DNA from: an uncultured Oscillospiraceae bacterium
GTDB taxonomy: Bacteria; Bacillota; Clostridia; Oscillospirales; Acutalibacteraceae
Direction: 5' to 3'
NCBI GenBank assembly: GCA_900548545.1
Contig: URKX01000037.1
Span: 1-20,317 of the forward strand
Length of the DNA stretch: 20,317 nucleotides
Under the pieces are notes generated by a model, which saw only the letters and a list, made by a program, of their open reading frames with translations, ran no database searches and was not told the origin of the DNA. Shown here in pieces: positions 6,318 through 12,711 of the stretch; the first letter of the stretch is position 1, and every line of letters begins with the position of its first letter. The position numbers and the translations under genes are program-made.

Positions 6318-8252
6318 TTGCAGCTTGAGGACGTGTTAAGACGCTTAGACGGAGTAAAACGCAGCGGCGGCGGGTACTCTGCCCGGTGTCCTGCTCACGA
6401 GGATAAAAACGCCAGCCTGTCCATCAAACAGGGGGACAACGGGGGCGTTGTGCTCCATTGCCACGCGGGATGCACTCCGGAGCAGGTGGTGGGGGCGCTG
6501 GGCCTCTCCATGAAGGACTTGTTTCCCGATGGGGATAGACCACGCTTTGACCGGCGGCGGGAGCACCGGACACGGCAGCCAGCCAAGCCGGAACCCAAGG
6601 AAAAGCCCAAGCGGGAGTGGGTCAACGGGGGCAAGCCTGTGGCCCGTTACGCCTATACCGATGCCCAGGGCAAAGAGCTGGCGGCGAAACGCCGCAAGGA
6701 ATACTGGGACGTGTACCCGGACGGGAGCAAGAAGCGGGGCAAGGATTTACGGTGGGAACACGCAATCCCTGCTGGCGTAATCGTCCCCCCCTACCGCCTG
6801 CCGGAACTGCTGGGGGCCGACACGGTGTTCCTCTGCGAAGGGGAGAAGGACGTGGACAACCTGAGGGCCCAGGGCTTGGCGGCTACCTGTTCCCCCAACG
6901 GGGCGGGCACCGGCAACAAGTGGCGGGACACATACACCCCCTATTTCGCGGGGAAAACCGTGTACATCTTGCAGGATAACGACGATGTGGGCAAGAAATT
7001 CGCCCAGTACGAGGCGGAAAAGCTCTCCCCCGTGGCCCAGGAGGTGAAGGTGCTGGATTTAACCGCACTGTGGCCCGGGCTGCCAGAGCACGGGGACATC
7101 TCCGACGTGATGGAGCACCTGGGAGCCACCCAGGCCCTGGCGGACTTGCTGGAGCTGGCGGACAAGGCCCCGGGGTGGGAGCCGCCTCCCCTGGAAAAAA
7201 GCCCCTTCCTCTCCAGCTTCCACACCCTGGCGGACTTTACGGAGGAAGAGCCCTCCTGGCTGGTGGAGGGCTGGATTCCCGAGGGGCAAATCACCTTGCT
7301 GGCGGCGGACGGAGGCACGGGTAAAACCACCCTGTGGTGCAACCTGGTGGCGGCCCTCAGCAGTGGGCGGCCCTGCCTGCTGGATTCTCCCGATGTAAAG
7401 CGGGAACCCCTCAAGGTGGCCTTCTTCTCCACGGAGGACAGCGTGAAAAAGAAGCTGAAACGCCAGCTGCGCCAGGCCGGGGCCAACGAGGACAACATCC
7501 TCACCACGGACTTTTCCAGCGGCGGCGGGGACGCATTGCGGGAGCTAAAGCTGGGCAGCGATAGGCTGCGGGAAGTGATTGCCAATTTCCGGCCCGCCCT
7601 GTGCGTGTTCGACCCTATCCAGGGGTTTCTCCCCAGCCGGGTGAACATGGGCAGCCGCAACGAAATGCGGGATTGCATGGCCCCCTTAATCGCCCTGGGG
7701 GAAGAATTTGGCACCGCTTTCTTCATTGTGTGCCACACCAACAAGCGCATGGGGGCCTCGGATAGAAGCCGCCTGGCGGATTCCGCCGACCTGTGGGACG
7801 TGGCCCGGTCTGTGCTGATGATGGGCTACACCGGGGAGCCTGGACAGCGCTACCTCTCCCACGAGAAGAACAACTACGCCGACCGGCAGGAGACCTTGCT
7901 GCTCTCTTTTGGGGAGGGAGGCCAACTGGTAAAGGAGGGCACCACCTGGAAGCGTGACCGGGAGTTCATGCAGGAAGCCGTCACCCAGCGCAGCGCCCCC
8001 CAGCGGGAGGAGTGCAAGGCGTTTCTTTTGGAGAAGCTGGGGGAACACGGGAACAGCATGGCCTCCAAGGAGTTGGAGAACCTGGCAAAGGCCGCGGGAT
8101 ATTCCCGGGCTACCATCCGCCGGGCAAAAGACGAACTGAAAGATTCCAGCGCCATTGTGTACAAGAACACCGGCAACGGGAACAACAAAGTTTGGACAGT
8201 GCAGCGCACGGAATTTTCCGAGCCGGAAACTTACATGACCATTGAAACTTGA
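6318..8252 (+). CDS. Primase-helicase replication protein (CHC2 zinc finger, TOPRIM, RepA-like ATPase)
   Basis: This 644-residue protein combines DNA priming with hexameric helicase loading or unwinding. A zinc finger occupies 24-52 (CPAH ... CHAGC; Cys24, His27, Cys48, Cys52). TOPRIM catalytic residues follow: Glu174 (CEGEKD) and Asp220/222/223 (QDNDD). An AAA_25/RepA-type RecA-fold ATPase spans about 310-535, with Walker A DGGTGKTT (331-338), Walker B VFDP (Asp432) and a CHTNK sensor at 472-476. A C-terminal winged-helix region spans about 560-630. The start is TTG at 6318, with GGGAGG 10 bases upstream; no in-frame ATG fits. The iteron region that begins at its last codons is the likely origin it acts on. 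All active-site residues are present, so the element probably replicates autonomously after excision. Confidence 0.93.
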   Translation: MQLEDVLRRLDGVKRSGGGYSARCPAHEDKNASLSIKQGDNGGVVLHCHAGCTPEQVVGALGLSMKDLFPDGDRPRFDRRREHRTRQPAKPEPKEKPKREWVNGGKPVARYAYTDAQGKELAAKRRKEYWDVYPDGSKKRGKDLRWEHAIPAGVIVPPYRLPELLGADTVFLCEGEKDVDNLRAQGLAATCSPNGAGTGNKWRDTYTPYFAGKTVYILQDNDDVGKKFAQYEAEKLSPVAQEVKVLDLTALWPGLPEHGDISDVMEHLGATQALADLLELADKAPGWEPPPLEKSPFLSSFHTLADFTEEEPSWLVEGWIPEGQITLLAADGGTGKTTLWCNLVAALSSGRPCLLDSPDVKREPLKVAFFSTEDSVKKKLKRQLRQAGANEDNILTTDFSSGGGDALRELKLGSDRLREVIANFRPALCVFDPIQGFLPSRVNMGSRNEMRDCMAPLIALGEEFGTAFFIVCHTNKRMGASDRSRLADSADLWDVARSVLMMGYTGEPGQRYLSHEKNNYADRQETLLLSFGEGGQLVKEGTTWKRDREFMQEAVTQRSAPQREECKAFLLEKLGEHGNSMASKELENLAKAAGYSRATIRRAKDELKDSSAIVYKNTGNGNNKVWTVQRTEFSEPETYMTIET

Positions 8253-8490
8253 GCACCTTCCCGTCAGGAAGAAATAAATGAGCAAATAAGAAGTTTTTCC
8301 AGGTTTTATGCGGGGTTTCGAATTTGAGCACCTGAACAAGTTCGAAGTGAAAGTTGCTCAAATACCGTTGGAACTTGCTCACCTGAGCAAATTCGGGAAG
8401 CCGCTTATTTCCTAGCTTTTTGGCTTATTTGTTCACTTCCTTCTCTCTGACGGGGGATGAACAAATTCGGAACAGGTGCGCAAGTTCGAA
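8247..8490. other. Candidate replication origin (iterons around an AT-rich core)
   Basis: Copies of a TTGAGCACCTGAAC-like unit, often flanked by TTCGAA, occur at 8249-8258, 8317-8346 (imperfect palindrome), 8371-8394 (TTGCTCA/TGAGCAA arms around CC) and, inverted, at 8471-8490. Shorter pieces lie at 8279-8287, 8353-8363 and 8429-8436. An AT-rich stretch with a repeated CTTATTT lies at 8401-8440. Non-coding DNA from 8253 to 8562 directly after the primase-helicase matches how satellite islands such as SaPIs place ori next to rep. Confidence 0.68.
8299..8319 (+). repeat. Dispersed 20-bp motif, copy 2
   Basis: Differs from copy 1 by T for A at the sixth base and one extra G in the G-run. It sits inside the iteron region and overlaps the first TTCGAA. 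Confidence 0.7.
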
Positions 8491-8562
8491 AAAGCGGCTT
8501 CACCTGGAAAGTTAGGACGTAAACAGACACGTCCCACACCACCACGAAAGAGAGGAAAGACC

Positions 8563-8814
8563 ATGCAAAACTGGATACTCATGGCCCAGAACCACAAGGG
8601 CCAAAACCTGCGGGCCTGTTCGCAGATTGCGGATGATAATATCCCGTCCCTGGAAGCGGCGAACCGGCTGGCGGACAAGCTGGAACGGGAAGAACCCGGC
8701 TTTATCGTGAAGGAAGCCTACCGCATCCACAAGGACATGAGCCGGGAAGAATTGGAAGCCCTGGACTTTTTCCCCCGTGGGTGCCTGGCGGAAGTGTTCG
8801 TATTTGACCAATGA
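8563..8814 (+). CDS. Hypothetical protein, 83 aa
   Basis: I do not recognise this protein. It begins MQNWILMAQNHKGQNLRAC, is mostly alpha/beta, is acidic, and ends LAEVFVFDQ. The ATG at 8563 follows AGAGGAAAG; an upstream in-frame ATG at 8476 lies in the iteron region and gives a low-quality N-terminus. It is the first gene after the candidate origin and is spaced 15 bases from the next, so it probably heads a small-gene operon running to the sigma factor. Confidence 0.68.
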   Translation: MQNWILMAQNHKGQNLRACSQIADDNIPSLEAANRLADKLEREEPGFIVKEAYRIHKDMSREELEALDFFPRGCLAEVFVFDQ

Positions 8815-8829
8815 AAGGAGGAAAACAAC

Positions 8830-9003
8830 GTGGAAAGAAAAGACCTGCTTTGCCCTATCACCAGAGCGGGGGACGTCCAAAACGGATACCCCTGCCAGAA
8901 AGACCGCTGCGCCTGGTACGAGCCGGAGCTGAAGAAGTGTTCCGTCCTGGTGATTGCCAAGGAGCTGGAGGAACACGCTGTGGAAGTGCTGAGGGATATA
9001 TGA
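8830..9003 (+). CDS. Cysteine-rich small protein, 57 aa, GTG start
   Basis: The GTG at 8830 follows an AAAGGAGG site (8815-8822) by 7 bases. The product has four cysteines: CPI at 8, then PCQKDRCAWYEPELKKC at 21-37. This CxxxxC-9-C spacing, preceded by an upstream CP, resembles short zinc-finger proteins common in Firmicutes phages and integrative elements, whose role is unknown. The rest is a C-terminal helix. Its stop overlaps the next ATG (ATGA), indicating translational coupling. Confidence 0.72.
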   Translation: MERKDLLCPITRAGDVQNGYPCQKDRCAWYEPELKKCSVLVIAKELEEHAVEVLRDI

Positions 9004-9296
9004 AGCTGACAGCAGGAGCCGCTTTCCTCCTTCTCTTGGGGCTGGCGGGCGGCGTGGAAAACGGCAGCCTTGCGCTGTGGCCTGGGTTCCTCTTGATGGC
9101 CCTATGCCTAGCTGTGTTTGGAATCAGCATTGCGAGAATCAACCGAAAGGGGCAAACCGATCATGCAGAAAGAAAAAGCGCCCAACACGGCGGCAACCGT
9201 GCAAGGCGCAAGAAAAATGGAACATATCCAAGGAGAGAATACCACAAAATCCCCGGCGGGGCAAGGGCTTTTTCAAGCGGCGTCCGCGCTGGATGA
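9000..9296 (+). CDS. Small two-helix membrane protein, 98 aa
   Basis: The ATG overlaps the preceding stop by four bases. Residues about 4-18 (TAGAAFLLLLGLAGG) and 25-46 (ALWPGFLLMALCLAVFGISIA) are hydrophobic and separated by a short loop, predicting an integral membrane hairpin. A strongly basic tail follows (RINRKGQ onward, about 50 residues rich in Arg, Lys and His). Function unknown. The last 134 bases are shared out of frame with the next gene, so either the tail or the next gene's N-terminus may have little constraint. Confidence 0.58.
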   Translation: MKLTAGAAFLLLLGLAGGVENGSLALWPGFLLMALCLAVFGISIARINRKGQTDHAERKSAQHGGNRARRKKNGTYPRREYHKIPGGARAFSSGVRAG

Positions 9297-9516
9297 CCTA
9301 GGGACACAATTAAGCGTAGCCCTGGGCCTGCTGAATCTGGTGGCAGACAGCCTGGAACTTGCCCCCCACCCAGAGGGCAGCCGCATGGTACTGGCGGACA
9401 CTTTGACCATGTACACCGATTCCCTGTGGGTGTTGTTCCGCTTCCTGGAGGGCTTGCAGGGAGAGGCTAAGGCCCAGGCCGACCACTTCTACCAGGAAAG
9501 GAGGCGCGTCCCATGA
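9163..9516 (+). CDS. Hypothetical helical protein, 117 aa
   Basis: Not recognised as a named family. The first 40 residues are polar and look disordered. The rest is helical (ASALDDLGTQLSVALGLLNL and LADTLTMYTDSLWVLFRFLE), with a conserved-looking hydrophobic pattern typical of small phage early proteins. I chose the ATG at 9163, 11 bases after AAAGGGG; an internal ATG at 9217 has no convincing site. Its stop overlaps the start of the S24-like gene (ATGA), so the two are coupled. Confidence 0.68.
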   Translation: MQKEKAPNTAATVQGARKMEHIQGENTTKSPAGQGLFQAASALDDLGTQLSVALGLLNLVADSLELAPHPEGSRMVLADTLTMYTDSLWVLFRFLEGLQGEAKAQADHFYQERRRVP

Positions 9517-9980
9517 GCCGGTTTTTGCAAGCCTCAGACTTACGGCCCGGGCAGGAAACCATCCGCGTGCCTGTCTCTGGGGACTGCCTGGCCGGGGCGG
9601 GCATTGAGGACGGGGACACGGTGGGCGTGGCCCTGCACCGCTTCCCACGGCCTCCCAAGTTCTACCGCCGGGACGGCTACGAGCTGCACGACTTCTGCCT
9701 TTGCACCCGCCCCCAAAAGACCGGGGGCACCCTGCTTGTGAAGGAATACCTGGGGGTATCGTTCGGGATGCAGACGGCGGGCACACACTACCGCAGAGAG
9801 CCGGGGGAAATGCCCAGGGACTTTGCCTTTTGGGGCGCGGAAGTGCTGGGCGTGGTGTTCGCCGTGTGGGACAGCCAGGGCCGGGAGAAATGGCGCTTGC
9901 CCCTTACGATCTTCCCGGAGCGCCTGGGCAGGGAAAACACCATCGAGTTTGAGGGTGTGTCGGGCATCGAAACAGCATAA
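9513..9980 (+). CDS. S24/LexA-fold protein with Cys at the nucleophile position, no HTH
   Basis: 155 residues. The segment VPVSGDCLAGAGIEDGDTVGV (19-39) aligns by eye with the S24 peptidase signature V.GDSM..... .DGD.V.V, and LLVKEYLG (74-81) supplies the expected Lys (77). The catalytic Ser is Cys25 here. The DNA-binding domain of true LexA/CI proteins is absent. Related stand-alone proteins with VPVSGDCM occur in Firmicutes mobile elements. It may be a non-proteolytic sensor, a Cys-Lys protease, or an antirepressor-like partner of the CI-like protein. It is the last gene of the coupled small-gene cluster. Confidence 0.68.
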   Translation: MSRFLQASDLRPGQETIRVPVSGDCLAGAGIEDGDTVGVALHRFPRPPKFYRRDGYELHDFCLCTRPQKTGGTLLVKEYLGVSFGMQTAGTHYRREPGEMPRDFAFWGAEVLGVVFAVWDSQGREKWRLPLTIFPERLGRENTIEFEGVSGIETA

Positions 9981-9987
9981 AAAAAGA

Positions 9988-10047
9988 GCCGCCCCACAAC
10001 TGGGACAGCCCACCACCTGGGATTATTCTACCACGGACGGGGGCGGC
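9988..10047 (+). promoter_or_regulatory. Stem-loop that would cover the ribosome site of the sigma gene
   Basis: GCCGCCCC (9988-9995) pairs perfectly with GGGGCGGC (10040-10047). The loop is 44 bases and contains a small TGGG/CCCA hairpin. The right arm is the only G-rich ribosome-site candidate for the ATG at 10053. Folding would therefore limit translation of the sigma factor. Read on the other strand it ends in a T-run, so a leftward terminator is possible. Confidence 0.5.
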
Positions 10048-10052
10048 AGTCA

Positions 10053-10796
10053 ATGACAAATGAACAGCTTGCTTTGAACATACAGAACGGGAACCGGGCG
10101 GCGCTTGCGGAATTGTGGGGCGCTGTCCGGCCCCTTTTGCTTTCTATGGCCTGGAAGTTCTACACCCGCCAGGGGAAAGAGCGGTGCTCCACCCACGGCG
10201 TGACGTTGGAGGACTTGCAGCAGGAGGTGTTCTTCGCCCTGTACGATGCTGTACAGGCGTACAAACCGGAAAAGGGGTATCTTCTCACCACCTACCTTTC
10301 CAGGGCCACGGAGAACCGTTTTAAAGCCTGCATGGGCATCCAGGGAAAACTTGACGCGCTGAACCACGCTGACCGCTTGGAGCGGCCCATCCCCGGTGAC
10401 GAAGAAGGCAGGGAACAGGGGGACGTGATCCCTGATGAAAAAGCGGAAGCGGCGCTCTTTGCCGTGGATGACCGGCAAGAGCAGGAACACTTCCACAACG
10501 TGTTAGAGCAAGCCCTGGGGGAGCTGTCTGTGGTGCAGGGGGCTGTGCTGCGCCACCGATTCACCCGTAAGCACACCCGCAAGGAAACGGCGGAGGCTTT
10601 GCACATCACCGCCGAAGCTGTCCGCCGGGAGGAAGCCAGAGCCTTGCAGCTTCTCCGGGGAAAGCCCGTTGTGCTGTGTCTGCAGGAGGAAGTGCTGGAA
10701 ACAGCCGCCTATCACGGAACGGGGTGGTTTTCCTGGTATTTTGAGCAAGGCAGCGTGGAGGAAAGGCTGGTGGAAAGCAGGAAAGCAAACAGGTAA
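10053..10796 (+). CDS. Sigma-70-family RNA polymerase factor of phage/ICE type
   Basis: 247 residues. Region 2 lies at about 15-95, with the core-binding and -10 helices around DLQQEVFFALYDAVQAYKPE and YLSRATENRFKAC. Region 4 lies at about 150-203, with the -35-binding HTH in HTRKETAEALHITAEAVRRE. A tail with HGTGWFSWYF and GSVEER follows and matches the tail of sigma-like factors in Clostridia mobile elements. In phages such a gene ends the early region and activates late genes, but none follow here. It probably redirects RNA polymerase to promoters elsewhere on the element or on a helper. Start is the ATG at 10053; translation may be restrained by the preceding stem-loop. Confidence 0.87.
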   Translation: MTNEQLALNIQNGNRAALAELWGAVRPLLLSMAWKFYTRQGKERCSTHGVTLEDLQQEVFFALYDAVQAYKPEKGYLLTTYLSRATENRFKACMGIQGKLDALNHADRLERPIPGDEEGREQGDVIPDEKAEAALFAVDDRQEQEHFHNVLEQALGELSVVQGAVLRHRFTRKHTRKETAEALHITAEAVRREEARALQLLRGKPVVLCLQEEVLETAAYHGTGWFSWYFEQGSVEERLVESRKANR

Positions 10797-11272
10797 AAGC
10801 GGCGCTGTGTAAAGCATCCTCCCTTTACAACAAAACCCGCCAGAGTTGGAAAACCTTCCACCCACCGGTCTCCACAACAATTCCCCAGCATCCAGAGGGA
10901 GGGGGGGGCTCTTTTTTTGCCCACAGTTTCACACACTTTCCCCGCGTACAATGGCAACGAACTCCCGGTAACACCCAAACCATGATGCTTGCTCTTTTTT
11001 TCGCGTACCCTTTCGGGCAACTTTGCGCGCGTACGCGGGAGACTTTCCCCACAATGTTGGGGAACACCCCGAGTAAAGCCCCACAAGAAAAGCCGGCTTT
11101 TTTCTGACCGGGGGGCAAAGCCTTTTTTATGGTCTGCGTTTCTCTGCGAAAAGAAACCGAACTCACCTATTTCCTGCCCCAAAATTCGCAGCTTTCCGCG
11201 AATCGCAGCAACCACTCAAGGCTTCTCCGCTGGAAGAACCTACCGCAAATCTCCCCCAGCCTGCGGCGCGAA
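10797..11272. other. Hairpin-rich non-coding region, 476 bp
   Basis: No credible gene on either strand. Visible structure: a 7-bp stem TGTAAAG/CTTTACA (10808-10829); a G8 run followed by T7 near 10902-10919; CGCGTAC at 10943, 11002 and 11028, the last inside the palindrome CGCGTACGCG (11028-11037); TTCCCCA/TGGGGAA (11044-11063); the palindrome AAAAGCCGGCTTTT (11088-11101) with extra Ts; GGC-AAA-GCC-TTTTTT near 11127-11137; and ATTCGC/GCGAAT near 11183-11202. It could hold terminators, promoters of the sigma factor, or a packaging site. Confidence 0.5.
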
Positions 11273-11301
11273 TTGACAAAGAAAAAGGGCCGTGGTACAA
11301 T
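11273..11301 (+). promoter_or_regulatory. Near-consensus sigma-A promoter with no gene downstream
   Basis: TTGACA (11273-11278) and TACAAT (11296-11301) are 17 bases apart, one of the best promoters in the window. It points into the 3' end of a gene on the opposite strand, with a terminator 22 bases after the predicted start. Confidence 0.7.
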
Positions 11302-11307
11302 GTCCAC

Positions 11308-11361
11308 GACCCCACATGGGTTGCCCTTGTGTTTGCTTGCTGGCTGGCGCAAGGGCTTTTC
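11308..11361 (+). ncRNA. Candidate short RNA, about 54 nt
   Basis: Bounded by the strong promoter ending at 11301 and a rho-independent terminator: GCCCTTG (11323-11329), a 20-base loop with G-U-extendable pairing, CAAGGGC (11350-11356), then TTTTCTT. The transcript ends at the stop codon of the convergent gene at 11362 and would touch its mRNA 3' end if read-through occurs. No known RNA family is recognised. Its existence is inferred from signals only. Confidence 0.45.
11323..11361 (+). terminator. Intrinsic terminator
   Basis: Stem GCCCTTG/CAAGGGC followed by TTTTCTT. It ends the candidate short RNA and separates it from the convergent gene. Confidence 0.6.
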
Positions 11362-11631
11362 TTATGCCACGATGAAGCGGCGGGTGGTGCTCTGGGTGGT
11401 GAAAGCTGCTGCCACATCTGGGAGCGCCTTTTTTAGTTTGGCTGTATCCAGCCTAGAGGTGGTAACCGCTTTCCAGGTGATCTTGTACTCCCCGGCCCGG
11501 AGTTCTTCCCGCTGGCCCATTGCAGCTTTGATGGCGTCCTTTAGGGCCTCTACCTCGGCCTGGGCCTCCTCCACGATGGCCTGCATCTCTCGCAGCTCTC
11601 TCACTTTCTGTTCCAGCTCTTGGGTGCTCAT
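11362..11631 (-). CDS. Coiled-coil phage-type protein, 89 aa
   Basis: Residues about 2-46 form a heptad-rich coiled coil (STQELEQKVRELREMQAIVE and onward). A conserved-looking tail follows: AGEYKITWKAVTTSRLDTAKL, then ALPD and TTRRFIV. This architecture is common in short phage proteins of Firmicutes that neighbour nuclease or recombination genes. A host-nuclease-inhibitor or accessory role is only a guess. The ATG at 11629-11631 follows AGGAGG by 7 bases. It is transcribed leftward from a promoter that shares the operator region of the RHH-zeta operon, so it may be under the same control. About 165 nt of untranslated leader precede it. Confidence 0.78.
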   Translation of the reverse strand: MSTQELEQKVRELREMQAIVEEAQAEVEALKDAIKAAMGQREELRAGEYKITWKAVTTSRLDTAKLKKALPDVAAAFTTQSTTRRFIVA

Positions 11632-11804
11632 GTGTGTGCCTCCTGTTTTGGTTTGGGTAGCCTGGAATGGAAAGCGCCGGGTGGCTCTGTGCTGGATTCT
11701 CGCCCTCTGGCTTCCTCCGCAACTCCGTTTCCGGTCTTGCCTTGCCGCGTCCTTTCCCGTTGCCGGTACTCAATCGACCTTGGCTTTCCCTCTTGACTGT
11801 CTAT

Positions 11805-11833
11805 AGTATAACACACTTAATAAGTGAATGCAA
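11805..11833 (-). promoter_or_regulatory. Leftward promoter of the coiled-coil gene
   Basis: On the minus strand TTGCAT (11828-11833) and TATACT (11805-11810) have a 17-base spacer. That spacer contains the palindrome CACTTAATAAGTG, so a bound repressor would block polymerase. Confidence 0.65.
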
Positions 11834-11893
11834 GACGGAATACTGCCCAAGGACTCACTTAATAATTTGTGCAAGCGTACACTTGTTAAGTGT
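11814..11893. promoter_or_regulatory. Operator array of three CACTTA-type sites
   Basis: CACTTAATAAGTG (11814-11826) is a palindrome about one base. CACTTAATAA (11856-11865) is a site with one good half. ACACTTGTTAAGTGT (11879-11893) has 6-bp arms. The outer two overlap the divergent promoters. Ribbon-helix-helix antitoxins typically bind such short palindromes in their own promoter. Confidence 0.65.
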
Positions 11894-11911
11894 TGATTTT
11901 TGTGATATACT
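11883..11911 (+). promoter_or_regulatory. Promoter of the RHH-zeta operon
   Basis: TTGTTA (11883-11888) and TATACT (11906-11911) have a 17-base spacer. The -35 lies inside the third operator. The predicted leader is about 24 nt, with GGAGGAGG at 11923-11930. Confidence 0.65.
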
Positions 11912-11941
11912 AAAGTCATACTGGAGGAGGTGCGCAAATAA

Positions 11942-12148
11942 ATGACTGCCCAAAAGTACACCGAAGCGCGAAAGAACGGCAACCGCAAGTGGGACGCCGC
12001 CAACCTGGACAGGCTTTCCCTGGCACTGCCCAAGGGGAAGAAAGCGGAGATTCAAGCCCACGCCCAGGCCCACGGGGAGAGCGTCAACGCCTTTATCAGC
12101 CGGGCCATTGAAACCACCATGCGCCTAGACAGGGAGGAAACGCCATGA
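11942..12148 (+). CDS. Ribbon-helix-helix (Arc-like) DNA-binding protein, probable antitoxin
   Basis: 68 residues. A basic N-terminus (about 1-22) is followed by the RHH fold: strand DRLSLALPKG (23-32), helix KKAEIQAHAQAHG and helix SVNAFISRAIETTM (47-60). Such proteins dimerise and bind short palindromes like those just upstream. Its stop overlaps the zeta-type kinase start (ATGA), the usual order of an antitoxin before its toxin. No separate toxin-binding domain is obvious; the acidic tail LDREETP is short, so neutralisation could use the N-terminal extension or be indirect. A plain transcription regulator is the alternative. Confidence 0.82.
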   Translation: MTAQKYTEARKNGNRKWDAANLDRLSLALPKGKKAEIQAHAQAHGESVNAFISRAIETTMRLDREETP

Positions 12149-12696
12149 AGCTATACACCATCATCGGCGGGGTGAACGGCTGCGGCAAGTCCAGCTTGAC
12201 CGGGGCCTTGAAAGCCGAGCGCTCCGACCTGGGGCTGATTATTGACGTGGATAAGCTGGCGGCCCAGCTTCACAGCCCTGTGGAGGGCGGGAAAGCCGCT
12301 GTCCGCAAAATTGACGAGTGCTTGGAGAAGGGAATCAGCTTCACCCAGGAAACCACCCTGTCCGGCGCGCGCACCGAGCGCACCATCCGCCGGGCCAAGG
12401 AGCGGGGCTACACCATCCGCCTGTATTACATCGGCCTGGACACGATGGAGGAAAGCCTGGGGCGCATTGCCAACCGGGTGGCCAAGGGCGGCCACGACAT
12501 TCCCAAAGAGGACGTGAAGCGCCGCTTCCAAAGCCGCTTTGCGGACGTGCTGCGCATACTCCCCTATTGCGATGAAGCCCGGTTTTTCGACAACGACAAC
12601 GGCTTTGTGGAGGTGGCGGAGTACCGCAACGGGGAGCTGATTCCCAGGGTTCCCACCCCGCCCCACTGGCTTTTGGAGCTGATGGAGAGGGTGTGA
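12145..12696 (+). CDS. Zeta-toxin-like P-loop kinase (COG4185 type)
   Basis: 183 residues. The Walker A motif is GGVNGCGKSS (8-17). The probable catalytic/magnesium Asp is in IDVDKLAAQL (34/36). The ETTLSG motif (69-74) is characteristic of zeta-like kinases. The lid motif NRVAKGGHDIPKEDVKRR spans 110-127 (Arg111, Arg126/127). Zeta toxins phosphorylate UDP-N-acetylamino sugars and block cell-wall synthesis; whether this shorter subgroup uses that substrate is unknown. It is coupled by a 4-base overlap to an RHH protein instead of the epsilon or PezA antitoxins of classical systems. It is the last gene before attR, a cargo position. All motif residues look intact. Confidence 0.85.
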   Translation: MKLYTIIGGVNGCGKSSLTGALKAERSDLGLIIDVDKLAAQLHSPVEGGKAAVRKIDECLEKGISFTQETTLSGARTERTIRRAKERGYTIRLYYIGLDTMEESLGRIANRVAKGGHDIPKEDVKRRFQSRFADVLRILPYCDEARFFDNDNGFVEVAEYRNGELIPRVPTPPHWLLELMERV

Positions 12697-12711
12697 AAGA
12701 GGAGCGGTTTC

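Noticed and set aside
8247..8490. Possible CRISPR array
   Set aside because: Units are short, in both orientations and irregularly spaced, with no uniform spacers and no cas genes.
10896..10920. G8/T7 tract as an intrinsic terminator of the sigma gene
   Set aside because: Only a four-base GAG/CTC-type stem can form. The tract was noted but not called as a terminator.
10712..11215. Minus-strand frames of 113-167 codons after the sigma gene
   Set aside because: They overlap multiple terminator-like hairpins, lack good ribosome sites and have no recognisable protein pattern.
11628..11816. 62-codon minus-strand frame ending in ATGA overlap with the coiled-coil gene
   Set aside because: Its only start (GTG at 11816) lies upstream of the predicted transcription start and it has no ribosome site. 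Kept as untranslated leader.
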